Source: Alternaria dauci
Lineage: Eukaryota > Ascomycota > Dothideomycetes > Pleosporales > Pleosporaceae
DNA: 64,000 nt
Reading direction: 5' to 3'
Assembly: GCF_042100115.1 (NCBI RefSeq)
Contig: NC_091277.1
Location: 1,364,001 to 1,428,000, forward strand
Each line of letters starts with the position of its first letter. Position 1 is the stretch's first letter. Of this stretch, positions 1-11,708 are shown in pieces. Made by a program: the position numbers and the translations under genes. The notes beneath the pieces are model-generated. The model was not told the DNA's origin. It ran no database searches and saw only the letters and a list, made by a program, of their open reading frames with translations.

Positions 1-3000
1 CTAGACAGCTAGACAGCTAGCCGAAAGGCGTTGGGTTTTTTCCCTTTGATGGCGTGATACCGCCATACCGTACCTAGGAATGTGTGGAACGCGTGTCCTA
101 GCACACGGTCCGTGGCAACCCTGAAAACCCAGCCGCTTGTTGAGCACCTGTAGCAGCTTCTCGGTACCATGACAATCTCGCCGCTCTCAAGCTGAGTGGC
201 TCTCTCATCGTGTTGAGCAACCAAAAAAAAACCCCAAAACGGCCTAGGAGCCATGCCCCAGACACTATCAAGCCACGTTCGAAGCATCCTGTAGGCCAAT
301 GTCGGTGGTTGATCTAAAAAATTCTATCCGCCGGTGTATTTCAATGACATCGCCACAGGTTGGGTTGTTGAATTCATCGATGTTACCTCACACGGAAGCA
401 TTAGCAAAACACGTTCTAGCCGATGCTTCAGCCTTACAAGATACACCTGATGCACAATCGAAACAGACCCATGCGACGGGTTAAAGTTCCGTCACTATGA
501 GTGCCCACTTTCCCCTTTCTCGCCTGCTCGAAATCGTCTGTATCCGAGTCGATGTTAGTGGGGCATCATGGCCATGGCGTGAGTTTTGACTCGCAGTCTT
601 CCTCTCGATTCAAGCACAACATGCATGGGGCATCCCCCAGGATTACGATGCGCCGCGGATGGAGTTCGTGCTTCCGGTTTCGAAAGTTTATTGTCGGCCC
701 GACGTCGTAATCCCCGAATCACAAGTGCAGCTCTTTGCTTTTTTAATTTAGACGCCATGGCGTAAGTCGTCGGGACGATGCAGACGCAACCATCCTGACC
801 GCACATCCAATGGTGTTTTTATGATCCAGCGCAGTGGTGCCCCTAAGCTTGACTAGCGCGTCAGCGGATGGCATCCCAAGGTTCCGACAATATATCGCCA
901 TCACCTCTAGCGACCTGACAACCTCCAACAGCCACGAGAAATCCTGGAGTGCTGCTGATTCGGAGTAACATCTTAGAGATAGTAATCTACAACCCCGGGG
1001 CAATACGACATTGTCTATGTCATGGTTAAGTCTCTACTCTGCTATAGCTACACGTCAGCTTCGACTGCCACTTTCGGGACACACCCTTTGTTACTCGTCA
1101 GAGTTCCGGGAACCTTGGAACCTTGGAAACTTTGAATGGGATCAGACCTCGGGACTGACGCGTGACAATACGCGGCTAACGCAGGCATTGGCAGCTGTCT
1201 CTACCTATGCGAACACATGGCAATGTACTTGCATGGCCTTCGTTTACCACCCTTGGACCTATACGGATCGATCTTTGGGTAGCGTGTACCAAACGGTGAG
1301 CCGCCGGCAGCATGCATTGGCATGTGCCAGGGGGTGACAATCACAACGTGGGCATGACGATAGCGACCACTACTCTCAGCCAACTAGCCAAAGTCGATTC
1401 TACACGCAAGCTTGATATCGAGCACGTTGCAAGGAAGCTATGGTACTTTCTGGTCCGTTGCCCCTAATGGTTTCACCATCTGCTTTGGTCATTGCTACCC
1501 TCCCAGACCACTCTTTTCGGGATTCTACGTCAATATACAAATGTATTCGGGAATAGGACCACCAGGAAGAAAAGAGAATTGTAATCAACTCTGTGGCCGA
1601 TGCTGACACCACCACTGTCCACCTCTTTGTTGTCCTACCCGTTTCCAGTTCTGGTTCTATTTGCCCTGGTGACGTTTACGTCTAGATGCTTCATAACTCA
1701 GGCCACCACATCCAATTTTTTGCATGATCGGTAAGGCTCAAGCACTCCTGAGGACCCCAAGCATACACCAACAACATTTGCCGAGAGCCTATTCCTCTAC
1801 CTGCATCACGATGCTTACTGAACTCGGCCTGACCGTATTCAATCCAGCGATTTTAGCCTTCCTTTGGATCCATAATATCGTTCCGCAACGGACCGTACCT
1901 CAAGAGTGACTGCAAGTAGGTCCATGATCCCCCAAGCTTTGACAGATCAGACTACGAGCATGATTCGCATGTGCATCCGCGGCTACGTTTGCAGATGCGC
2001 AAAGCTAAAGCCACCCAAAAGCCTTTGAGGCCGCCTCATGCAGGTCGCAGCTGTAACTTTCCGGTCTGACGCACGACACTTGGGGCTGTACCGCAGCGTG
2101 GTCATGGCGATCACACGCACTAACTTCAGCTCCCCGGGGCCGTCTTCAGCTCTTGTGTAAGCTTCTTCGATGTGGGATTGGTCTACTCTCGTACTCCTGC
2201 CGTCCAATACGGATTCTGAATAATTTGCCACAGAATTCATGTTGTGTCATGAAATCTGGGTGCCGAAATCCCATACTCGAGTTGGCTTTTGCGCCACTGT
2301 TCGAGTTATGCGAGTTTCTGATGACACATGGCGTGATGCCTTTAACACTTTGAAGTGCGTAGACCGATCGATCGGAGGTTGATCGTACCTACAGCCGCTA
2401 TGCTCATTTACGACCTACCAAGCGTCTACTGCTCTTCATGTTTTCCAAAACTTAGGTTGGACTTTGATTGGAACCGGAGTCAGACAGTCAACGACACAAA
2501 CTCATCACTGATTCAAAAAAAAATCCCTTGGGTATTCGTATGGGGGTGCGCAAGCAGAGAGTGTAACCTCCTTCACGGCTGTTAAGAGGATCCATGGCTG
2601 TTCAATATGCTATAAAGCAGTCTTGTTATGTCTCCAAAGCATCTCTCCATCGCCACTTTTTTGTGATTCTCACAAAAGACGGAGCATTCGAAGATGAACA
2701 AAACGACAAGAATGCATCGGAATATCGTTGATTCGCTCGTCGCGGATATCAAAAGGTATCGTCTCCATCATTCCCTAATTCCCAAGTCCTCAGCCCGCTC
2801 TCAAAGGGTTGAAAGTATGTACTTGAGCCTGAACCAAACAAAAATATACAGTCTCCATGGGAGGTAAACATGAAAGCGGAGATGACTTCCCACGGGAACG
2901 CCAAGGAATTACAACGTCCCGTCATATCATGCTCATGTCACCTTGCCAGCCCGCTGTGGATGCAAAACAAAAGTCCAACGCAACAAACGCCGCCCAATGG

Positions 3001-3070
3001 TATTGGAATGAAGACAGGATTGATAGTAAAACAAATATCAAGAACAATAGTCCAGGGTGCATCGGATGGA
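1..3070. other. Gene-poor left end, no supported gene
   Basis: No open reading frame here has recognisable domains, plausible splice partners or consistent codon use. The longest frames (about 100 codons) overlap on both strands and look like chance. The window opens with two and a half copies of the 8-mer ctagacag. Around 1110-1130 there is a short direct repeat of accttgga. The last few hundred bases should contain the 3' untranslated region of the minus-strand gene that ends at 3071. I see no transposon ORF or terminal repeat. Confidence 0.5.
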
Positions 3071-5247
3071 TTACCGTCCAAACAAGCCGCTGCCCACACT
3101 AATGGTACCGAGACCACTGCGCTGTGTCAATGGTGCTCGCGCCGCATCCGATCGGCCGGCACCTGGTAGACCTGGTGCAGTGTTTGGCTCTGCGTTGATG
3201 GGTCGCATACTGCCACCCCAACGTTGGCCACCTTGTTCCTGTGGTATATCCATGTGCTGCGCCGCAGGACTTGACATCATACCATATGTTTCTCTGCTCA
3301 GGACACCCATGTTGTTGCGAGGGTCGGAGCCAGGTGTATCGGCGTAGGCCGGATGATCGATGGGCGCGCGCTTCATGTGTAGGACTGGTGATTCTGCTTC
3401 GCCTAATAGACCGTTTGCATTGTGAGCGTTCGAGGACGGCGGGTTCGAGTTCGCTTCGATGGTGGAGGCAGAGCCGTTGGGAGCTGAGAGATCAACCATG
3501 CGACGCTGACCAGCTGGTGTTTGGTAGCTGGGTACGCGGGACGGTCCTGGAGGGTAGCGGCTCTCCTGGTGTGAGGGATGCCGTGGATTGGCCCATGGCG
3601 TACTTTCTAAGAATTGCTCTTCTGCGGCTGCCTCGTCTGCTGTTGTCGTTCTGTTGTAGGTACGGAACGAGGGAGGCGGTGCTGGAGCACGCGTTGCAAT
3701 CTGCCGCGCCGAATCAGCTGCTAGTTCTCTAGCAGTTGCGTTCAGCCACTTACCTTCATTGCTCGAAGATCCTCGTCAATCTCTGTTGGCCGCGCCGCAC
3801 TGATGTCTGGTGCTGCCGGGAACCCTACGTATTTGGCGACGCCCGACAGGACAGAGACCTCCAGATTGTATGCTGTCTGATGCCTGATCTGGTCAGACCG
3901 CTTCTCAGGTAGCCGAACCATGTATTCAGTCTCGTCACAACCAAGCTGGCGTCGTCCGCGTTGCAGTTCAAATACTCGCTGGTTGCACTCTTCGAGAATC
4001 TCTTCGCGGATATGTCGCACAGTCTGGAAGTATTGACTGTGCATTTGGTGCCGCTCTGCTGCTGTGATTATCTCCAGGTTCTTTTGTTTGTATTCCAGGA
4101 GCCTCGTCTCGTATGCGATCTTGTCGGCGCGTCGGTCGTCGACGCACTTGATCATGGCAACGTACTCGGGGTGGACGCAGTTTGGCTGCTTGAGCATTTC
4201 TAGCTCCCGTTCGAGTCCCGCTATCTGCTCGTCGCATAGCCTGGTGGCAGTTAGCAGCTGGTACCAGGAGTAGAATTGGAGGCATATCGCTTACTTCTCT
4301 CGGAAGAGCTTGAACTTCTTTTCGATCTTTGCAAGTTCGTCAATGGCCTGCTTCTTCTTGGTCACTTCCTCGTCGAGCACCGCGCTATCCTCGTCGTCGT
4401 GCTCGCCCTCAGCTTCAGCATCGTGTGCTTCGGCCGCTGCGAACGTCTCGGCGTAGGCATAGCTAGGGTCCTCCATCTTCCTTTTCCCCCTTCTGCCACC
4501 TTTCCTTGGTTTTGTGTGTTTCGCGACAGTGGCCATTTCGTTGACGGTCTGCGCGGCGATGTCGGCTTGTCGCTCTTCGAGTTCTAGTTCCTCTCGTGCG
4601 AGGGCCGATAGGTGCTCTTCGGCGTTCTCGAGCTCTTCGTCTGCGTCCATCTGCCCCTGTCGGTCCGCTGCAGCATCAGCCAGACCATCGAGCGCTGAGC
4701 CCTTTGCGTTGACGCTTCGCTTCCGTGATGGCTCCTCTTCACGCTCATCCACAGGACTTCTCTCGGCACTAGTGCGCTTCCTTTTCATGCCGACATGTTC
4801 GAGGTTCGCCGCTTCGGATGCTGCGATTAGCGAGAGAGAGTGCAGAGGGTTCTCGGCAGCGGGTGCTTCGCCCATGATTGCGTCGTCTGCGATGGCAGAG
4901 GGTGTGGGTGGGGCCGAATCATCGTGCTCGATGGTTTTGGAGTGCGCGAGCTTGCTGGGAGTTCTTGTGTAGATGGGCTCGGAGAGTAGTGACGTCTCTG
5001 TAGCCGTGCGCGCGAGCTTTCGAGGCGTGTTGTGCAGCCGCTCCGTCTCAGCCTCTGAGTCGTCCTCGTCCATGTCTGCTACTGCAGACGGGCGCGGTGT
5101 GGGTTCTGACTGGTCGTCTGATGCGTCTCCGAGCTCGCTCAAGCTGCTAGAGCCATTGTCGGCGATGTCATCGAAGCCATTAGGGGCTTGGTCGGCCGGC
5201 AGTGATTCTGTAAGCACTGTAGCCGGAGCTGCCATGGTAGACAGCAT
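3071..5247 (-). CDS. Sds3/Dep1-like subunit of the Rpd3L histone deacetylase complex
   Basis: Three exons: 5247-4295, 4240-3754 and 3700-3071 (689 aa from the ATG used). The introns are 54 and 53 nt with gtaagc and gtaagt donors; the first has a gctaac branch site. Frame is kept across both junctions. Residues 1 to about 290 are acidic and low-complexity. The Sds3-like domain covers about residues 295-470 and is a long coiled coil; it starts near KKFKLFREK, continues with LKQPNCVHPEY and includes HSQYFQTVRHIREE. The C-terminal third is disordered and Pro/Ala-rich. In this family the protein scaffolds the nuclear Rpd3L co-repressor complex. I cannot separate Dep1 from Sds3 orthology by eye. 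The frame stays open upstream of 5247 to a taa near 5385 with a possible acceptor at about 5370, so an upstream coding exon may be missing. It shares its upstream region with NOP12. Confidence 0.85.
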
Positions 5248-6134
5248 CGCGGCAGCGATTGCAGTAGGATCGTCGGTAGCAGCCGTTGGTCTTTGCGCTG
5301 GCGCAGGGTGGTGTGGGTGGGAGGCTGTAGAGGCGGGGTCAGGTAATTCTATCGTGGGTGTTGGAATTGCGCCTGTGAGGGGCTGTTAGATGTGGTGCAT
5401 GTTCGGCCGACGTGGGCAAGAGGCGTGGTGAGGGAGGCACGTTCGCGACGCCCGTCGTCGCCTCGGTTGTTGGTGCAAAGATGGAGCGTCTTCGGAGAGG
5501 CGAACAAGGGCGCAACGGTGCCCTGTACAAATGCGAACGAGCACACGGGGGCTGCGAGGGAGGAGGTGCTAACGTACTTTGAGTGTGCGCGACTTGGTCG
5601 GTGGTGCCGGGAGCGGTTCTCGAGGTGCTCCGTCTCGTCTGTTCGGGCGCGCCCATAGTGCGCCCACGCCGGAGACTGCCTCAACTCGTGACCAATGTCC
5701 CGGGAACGAGGTGCAACGAGTGCGGTAGAGCCCTGCGGTCGTGTATGGGCGTTCTGGGAGGCGGCGGGCGCTGGGTCCGGTGAGCGGTCAAAAACAGTGC
5801 TGCTGGCGTGCAGGCCGCGGGCGTCGAGGGTGAGTGTGGGGATGGGCGACGGCGGCAGGAGCGAGCGGGTGGCAGGCGTGAGACGTGTGTAGACGGCGGG
5901 GAGCAGGCGCGGGAGGGCGACGCTCATGGGCTCGTGTGGTGTGAATGTGGAGGGCAGCTTGGTCGGGATGGTCTAAACTGCGCTCAGAAGCGGGTCGACT
6001 GCCGGGAGGAGGCCCTGAGAGTCTTGCGAATGACCGCACTACCCTACCCCCGTTTGAGCCTAGCGCCCATCGCCCGTGAGGCTCCACCAAAACTTTTCGA
6101 CGAGCTTGCTGTTGGCACCGTCTCGATTGTCGCA
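5248..6134. promoter_or_regulatory. Divergent intergenic region, Sds3/Dep1-like gene and NOP12
   Basis: 887 bp lie between the two annotated start codons, so this region should hold both promoters. On the minus strand, frames remain open through 5349-5927 and could contribute an unannotated 5' exon of the Sds3/Dep1-like gene. No clear TATA box was recognised. Confidence 0.5.
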
Positions 6135-7877
6135 ATGGCCAAATCAAAGGACAAACGCTCTGCAAAGACAGACACGCCCAAGAAGAGTCACAAGTCAGAC
6201 ACTTCATTCATCAAGGTCGACAAGAAAGCGTTTGACCCGGCGCTAGCATCGCTATTTGCGACCAGTGTACGTCTGTCGCATACACGTGCTGACGACCGAT
6301 TGCTAACCCATGTCTAGGCGGGGCCTGTACAGGCGCCTCCAAAGTCACGGTACCAGGCGCCCGCCCAGGAGAAGGCGTCCGAGGACTCGAGTGAAGATGA
6401 AGACGAAGGCGATGCGAACGATGCAGAACTGAGCTCGGCCTCTGAAAGCCTGCCCTCGGACGACGACGACGACGACGATGAGGACGAAGATGCGGACATG
6501 TCAGATGCCAGCGAAGAATCCGAGTCCAAGGACGAGGCAGCGCTAGCAAAGCTGCGTGAAGCTGCACTGCACGGCGCAGTGGAAAAGCCCAAGAAGCGCA
6601 AGCGGGGTGACAAGGAGGAAATCGAGGATGCCTACATGCGAAAACTGGCACGAGAGGAAGAAAAGGAGGAGGAGCAAAGACAGAAGAAGCGCAAGACAGA
6701 GGAAGAGGACGAAGACGATGAGGATGAAGAATCTTCAGACGAAGACGACCAAGACGAATCCTCGGGAGAAGAGGACGAGGACGAGGATGCCGAAGACATC
6801 AACGATGCAGACAAGGCCGAAGACTTCACAATCCCCAAGCACGAGTCGCTCATGGACAAGACCGACCAGAGCGCTTCTGAAGTGGAAAAGGCATCGCGCA
6901 CCGTCTTCCTGAGCAATGTCTCTGTCGAGTGCATCAATTCAAAGCCCGCTGAAAAGGCCCTCAAGAAGCACCTAGAGTCCTTCATTCCCGACCTCGCCGA
7001 TAACAAGCCCCCGCACAAGATCGAGTCGATACGTTTCCGCTCGACAGCATTCGGTACCTCGCTACCCAAACGCGCTGCCTTTGCAACCAAAGACATCATG
7101 GATGCGACCACAAAGAGCACAAATGCGTATGTCGTGTACACAACCAAGGTCGCCGCGAGGGAGGCTGTCAAGAGGCTAAACGGCTCCATGCTGCTCAAGC
7201 GCCACCTCCACGTCGACTCATTGGCCCATCCATACAAAGTCGACCACCGCCGCTGCGTCTTCGTCGGCAACCTTCCCTTTGTAGACGACGAATCCCAAAC
7301 ACCCGTGGCCGAGGGCGAGAAGCCCAAGAAGAAGAGGCCTGCTTCCGACGTTGAGGAAGGTCTCTGGACACACTTTGCCAAATGCGGCAAGATTGAGAGC
7401 GTGCGCGTAGTCCGCGATGCAAAGACGAGAGTCGGCAAGGGATTTGCCTACGTACAGTTCGTCGATGAGAACGGCGTAGAAGCCGCGCTGCAACTCAACG
7501 AAAAAATGTTCCCGCCTATGCTTCCCCGCAAACTCCGTGTTACGCGTTGCAAAGCCGAGAGGAAGAACAAGGATAAGCCGAGAGGACCACCACCATCCAA
7601 GACAGAGGGGCCAACAAAGGGCAGACCCGGTGCTGGCTACAAGCAAAAGCTCACCGAAGAGCAGAAGTCACAACAGGGACGTGCGAGATCGATGCTGGGC
7701 AAGGTCGCCAAGGCACAAACGAAGGAGGGTTTCGTGTTTGAAGGCCACAGAGCGAGCGAGAGGCAGGGTAAGAGTGGGCTCAAGTTCAAGGGCAGTGGAG
7801 GCAAGAAGAAGGGTCCCAATGGACGGAAAAGCAGAAGTGCGGGCTGGAAGAAGACGGGTGGCAAGAAACAGGGATAA
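6135..7877 (+). CDS. NOP12: Nucleolar protein 12, two-RRM ribosome biogenesis factor
   Basis: Two exons, 6135-6266 and 6318-7877 (563 aa). The 51-nt intron has a gtacgt donor, a gctaac branch site and a tag acceptor. The N-terminus is Lys-rich. A long acidic Asp/Glu/Ser stretch runs through about residues 65-220 with a basic KKRKR-type patch in between. RRM1 starts near residue 237 (RTVFLSNV). RRM2 starts near residue 357 with RNP2 CVFVGNL, carries a charged insertion, and ends with RNP1 KGFAYVQF. The tail from about residue 455 is Lys/Gly-rich, as in nucleolar RNA-binding proteins. Nop12 acts in 25S rRNA maturation and 60S assembly in yeast. The two-RRM order, the acidic N-terminus and the basic tail match that family. 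Confidence 0.9.
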
Positions 7878-8273
7878 TCACAGAATCCAGCCTGCGAACA
7901 CGGAAGCTGCAGAACACATACAGCTATCATGGGGTTCAATCGATGCATCACATGCAAATTTCTACAATAGAGCTTGCAATCTTCAACAAGTGACGTGTTA
8001 CGGTGAAGCCATACGACAAAGGCGCGCGTGGCTGCCTCAGCACTTCACCGTACTCTTCACCTTCACCTCCCGTCTGAACTTACACGTGAGCTCCAATAGA
8101 TACGAAATATAAATCTCGTCTTCATCGCTCCTCGCACGCCGCTCATCAGGAATTGTGGCCCAAGATGTGGGCGACTTTGAGATTACGGCTGCAGCCATTC
8201 AACTCTCTTGGCTTTGCTGTCCTTCAGCTGCAGTTTCTTGACGTAAAAGCCTTCAACACAGAGCATCTTTGAG
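7878..8273. other. NOP12 3' region and 2EXR gene leader
   Basis: 396 bp between two plus-strand genes. It should hold the NOP12 terminator and the promoter and leader of the next gene. No further feature seen. Confidence 0.4.
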
Positions 8274-9140
8274 ATGGGCTCACCTGAGCTGTCCACTCGT
8301 TCCCCGTTGCTGAACAGCCACAACATCTCAACAAGACATACCAAGATCGTCAAAAAGAAAAGGACTCTCAAACCTCGCAAACTATTGCAGTCTAAACTCA
8401 AAACCAGAAATGGCTTGTTGAAGACAGCCATTACCGATCAGTCAGATCTGATGCAGATGTAAGTTTAGTGTAAAGCATCCACATTGTCCAAGTACTAACA
8501 TTGTGGCAGCGCAAAACGCAACTCTCTCCAGTCTCCCTTGCTCCGACTCCCCGGAGAGATACGAAACAAGATCTGGGAGTACGCAGTCGGATACCACCAA
8601 GTTGACATACACGACTATTCCCCCGTTAGAAGATGGGACATTAGACTTACACACGTCACCCGCGCACTCGAGAGCGGCCCAACACCTTCTCGCTTCTTCG
8701 CAAGTCCACGATTTTCTGTTCCCAAAGTATGCAGACAAATGTACGTCGAAACGTCGGCGATGGTGTATACCCTCAACAACTTTGGTTTCGACAGCCTTGA
8801 TACTTTTGATCGATGGATCTTGAATCGCGCACCGGGCCAGAAAGTTCTCGTCACCTCTGTCGATGTGCCCTTTGGGTATTACAATCTTTACAAGGACGGC
8901 TTCCGCAAACCGTTCCGCAGAACGTTTCCAAATCTCCAGAGGGTGCGATTGCATTCCCAGATGGCATTGCTGAGCCAGCGAGTGGTTGCTAGCACTTGGT
9001 TACAAACAATTCCTATCAAGGAATCCCTCGAAGCTACCAAGAAGAGGTTTGTGGAAAAGATCAAAGAGAAGGAAGGGAAAGATATTGACGTGGGCTGGTA
9101 CAAGATTATAACGAGCCCTTTGGCTTACTTGCACTATTGA
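8274..9140 (+). CDS. 2EXR-family (F-box-like) protein of unknown function
   Basis: Two exons, 8274-8458 and 8510-9140 (271 aa). The 51-nt intron has a gtaagt donor, a gtactaac branch site and a cag acceptor. After a basic, Lys/Ser-rich N-terminus of about 65 residues comes the family signature LLRLPGEIRNKIWEYA (about residues 71-86). A domain of about 120 residues follows that includes PKVCRQMYVE and LDTFDRWILN. This domain is expanded in Pezizomycotina. It resembles an F-box helix, but no biochemical role is established that I can name. The C-terminus is charged (KIKEKEGK). A decayed copy of residues roughly 94-120 lies at 9902-9980. Confidence 0.75.
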
Positions 9141-9901
9141 GGAACCTGGGCTTGCTTTGGCGACGACGCACAATCCAGAACGATGATCAAGGAGGGCTTT
9201 GTTCGATTCGGAAGAAGACATATCTGTCGAGAAGGGTCCTCACACGGTCTGCCGCCGAGTCTGCCGACTACACCTGTAGTTGTGTTTGAGTGACAAGTCG
9301 GCATCAACAACAAGGTTGTTGGGTACCCGGACGAACCATGCATGTCCTAAAGCAACCTTGCAAGGCACTGGTCCGGACGCATTGCGACCGAGAAAGGAAA
9401 CAGCACTCTCGAGAGTCGAATAGACACGGATCGTCTTGTCACATAGGTGCATTTGCTTACTCTGGCACTTATTTAATTCAATCTAATCTAATCACGTCAT
9501 TTCCATCCAGGACCCCGAGACATTTGTGCAATATAGTATGCAACCCGTCACTCTGTACGCTGCTATGGGTTTCTGTCTGGAGGAACGGGTAGGTCAGGGT
9601 CTGGATGTTCTCAACTCTGTCTGATGCGATCCAGCTTTGCTGGTGTGTTTGCTAGTCTGTGCAAGTCCCCTCGACTGTACGGATTGTAGGTATGCTTGTT
9701 GATGGACATCTGCGGATAATTCCTGCTAAGAAGCTAAGCATCGCCATCCATGGTACGGCTATGACCCATAGACGATGAGCGACTCACATCTCCCGAAACA
9801 CCATCGCCACCATAGCCAACGGACCATATATGAAAACATATATGTGTCATCATCCTCTCTTGTCTCTTGTTGTTAAACTAAGCACCGAATACTGGATGAT
9901 C

Positions 9902-9980
9902 CATACACGACTATTTCCCCATTAAAAGATAGGACATGAGACGTAATTACGTCACCCGCGGACTTGAGAGTGGGTGAAGA
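9902..9980 (+). pseudogene. Decayed fragment of the neighbouring 2EXR gene
   Basis: This stretch aligns without gaps to 8606-8684 of the 2EXR gene. It shares catacacgactatt, the spaced gacat/gagac region and acgtcacccgcg. Roughly four of five positions match. Most clear differences are C to T or G to A (cgtt to catt, tag to taa, tggg to tagg, ctcg to cttg, gcgg to gtgg), the direction expected of repeat-induced point mutation. No open frame survives. Similarity fades on both sides, so this is a fragment and not a full gene copy. Confidence 0.6.
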
Positions 9981-10363
9981 CCAGCAACACCAGGCAGCTT
10001 CATATAATTTTTTTCGATATCACAACAACCACGGTACCACGCCGAGAACCACGGTACAGCGGTGACTCAGACGAATCAGACCCAGCGAACCAAAACCAAA
10101 GCCATACACAATCAAGCGTTCCCTAAAGATCAACCCAATAATTTTCACGATACAGTAGGCCTCCCAGAGACCGAAAAGCGACGTTACACTTTCGTGGAGA
10201 GCGGGTGAACACACCATCTTGATTACGTTTCCAAGAATCACCTCACTTCACCTCTATTGGCGAGCTCGCCCCTCACCCACGGTAGGCGCTTGCCTTCACC
10301 GCACCATAGTGGTCGTTTCCACATATAAAACTAAGAGATACCTTCTTCTGTTTATCTTCTTCC

Positions 10364-10397
10364 TCCATCAACTCTACTCTTCCATCAACTCTACTCT
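10364..10397 (+). repeat. 17-bp tandem duplication in a leader
   Basis: Two perfect adjacent copies of tccatcaactctactct, 31 nt upstream of the ATG at 10428. The element sits in a CT-rich leader typical of fungal transcription start regions. Confidence 0.8.
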
Positions 10398-10427
10398 GCT
10401 ATCCATCTGTTTAACACAGCCACCACG

Positions 10428-11708
10428 ATGACATCGCCTACCATCCTTCCCGCAGACACCATCAGGCGCGTCAAGAATCGAGACACATCCCTTATCCAGC
10501 CTGAAGAGAACGGCACAAGAAAGATTTCTCTAGGCTTGCTAAGCCCACCCTCTTCAATCTCGTCCAGAAGCAGTTCCAGTCAATCTTCGACATCAGTCGC
10601 CACGCCATTCATCTCGACACCAGTATCTTTCGACTCTCCACAGACAAACGAATTTCTTGGACTTACTCAAGGCAAAGCCTTGGAGCTCTTTGAGAGCAGG
10701 CGGAACAAAGAGAATGAGACTGGAGCACACCTCTCTTTAGAGAAATGGGTGATCGACCATGTCGTCGCAATCTGTGAAGAGGCACAAGATTCCGGGGATG
10801 ACTGGATGAAATTCATGGAAGAGGCTGGGATCAAGAAGGAAGTACAACACGCCATCATGAGAGAAGAGCATGCAACTATACGTGGCATTCAATCCTTGTC
10901 TTGTTGGCTTGAAGACATCATCGAGACGAACTATCTTGCCCTCGTGGACATGAACGCCCGCATACTAGAAGAGTTGACTCGTCCGTTGGGAGTGCATTTG
11001 AGAGGGGGGGCAGGAGATGAATATACTGTCCCTCAAATGCCCGGTGGTCATTTGGCGCTATACAAGAGCGTCGAGTTCCGAAGATGCAAAGGGGTCATTT
11101 CCGAAGATGGATCAGTCAATTTGGCACGTCTCGAGTCGACCGGACCAACCGATTTCGCGAGACGAGGTGGTCTGTATTTCACGAATCAGCTGTGGGTGGC
11201 CAGACATTACGCGACTCTAATCACCGATGCCTGTCCAGTCGCAGACCGACGTACTGTGGAGCTCCACGTCCCGCTATCTCACTTGGAGAACATGAAGGTG
11301 TGGAATTTGCGATTCGAGGACGAAGCCTTCAAGCAGCTTTTGTTCTTCTCGAGACGCGATGAAAAATACCCGAAACACATATCGCAGCTACGTGCAGCGC
11401 ATGGCATAATCTCAGGACCGATTGGTCATGTCCACAATCTGGCTTTCGGAAAGATGTCAAGTTGGAACATGATCACAGAAAAGCATCAGCTACAGGAGAA
11501 GGAGAAGGTTGAGGACGACAAAGGAAATCAGACAGAGGTCACCAAGTACGGAAAGCAGTGGGTTTGGATCAAAGAGGAGTCAGTGGCACAACTTGAAACA
11601 GACTGTAAAGACAAGGTATATCTGAGACTACCCCATCAGAGTTTCAAGCTTGTGGTTGAGCCATGGGGCGACAAATCTGTGAAGGACAAGAGCGGTATGG
11701 TTGCTTGA
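10428..11708 (+). CDS. Fungal protein with ADP-ribosyltransferase-like region
   Basis: Single exon, 426 aa; the ATG follows a CT-rich leader ending in ccaccacg. Residues 1-75 are Ser/Thr-rich and disordered. Residues about 78-195 form a helical, acidic region. From about residue 208 a compact domain begins with GHLALYKSVEF and contains PTDFARRGGLYFTNQLWVARHYA, given here as PTDFARRGG followed by LYFTNQLWVARHYA. It continues to about residue 385 with hydrophobic strands and KYGKQWVWIKEE. The order 'LYxS ... TDFxxxGxYFT ... A..YA' resembles the fold-defining motifs of DUF3990-like, PARP/ART-type proteins. This is resemblance only; a catalytic triad is not proven. There is no signal peptide or membrane segment. 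Confidence 0.65.
   Translation: MTSPTILPADTIRRVKNRDTSLIQPEENGTRKISLGLLSPPSSISSRSSSSQSSTSVATPFISTPVSFDSPQTNEFLGLTQGKALELFESRRNKENETGAHLSLEKWVIDHVVAICEEAQDSGDDWMKFMEEAGIKKEVQHAIMREEHATIRGIQSLSCWLEDIIETNYLALVDMNARILEELTRPLGVHLRGGAGDEYTVPQMPGGHLALYKSVEFRRCKGVISEDGSVNLARLESTGPTDFARRGGLYFTNQLWVARHYATLITDACPVADRRTVELHVPLSHLENMKVWNLRFEDEAFKQLLFFSRRDEKYPKHISQLRAAHGIISGPIGHVHNLAFGKMSSWNMITEKHQLQEKEKVEDDKGNQTEVTKYGKQWVWIKEESVAQLETDCKDKVYLRLPHQSFKLVVEPWGDKSVKDKSGMVA

Larger units (their letters stand above)
9141..10427. other. Intergenic, contains a 2EXR gene relic
   Basis: No intact gene. It contains the relic annotated separately and a small perfect palindrome near 9829 (catatatg aaaa catatatg). It ends in a pyrimidine-rich leader for the 10428 gene. 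Confidence 0.5.

Noticed and set aside
1..22. ctagacag direct repeats at the window start, considered as a telomere or transposon end
   Set aside because: Not the fungal telomere repeat TTAGGG, and no terminal inverted repeat or transposase is nearby.
9829..9848. Perfect palindrome catatatg aaaa catatatg, considered as a terminator or binding site
   Set aside because: AT-rich palindromes of this size occur by chance; there is no adjacent gene end or known motif.
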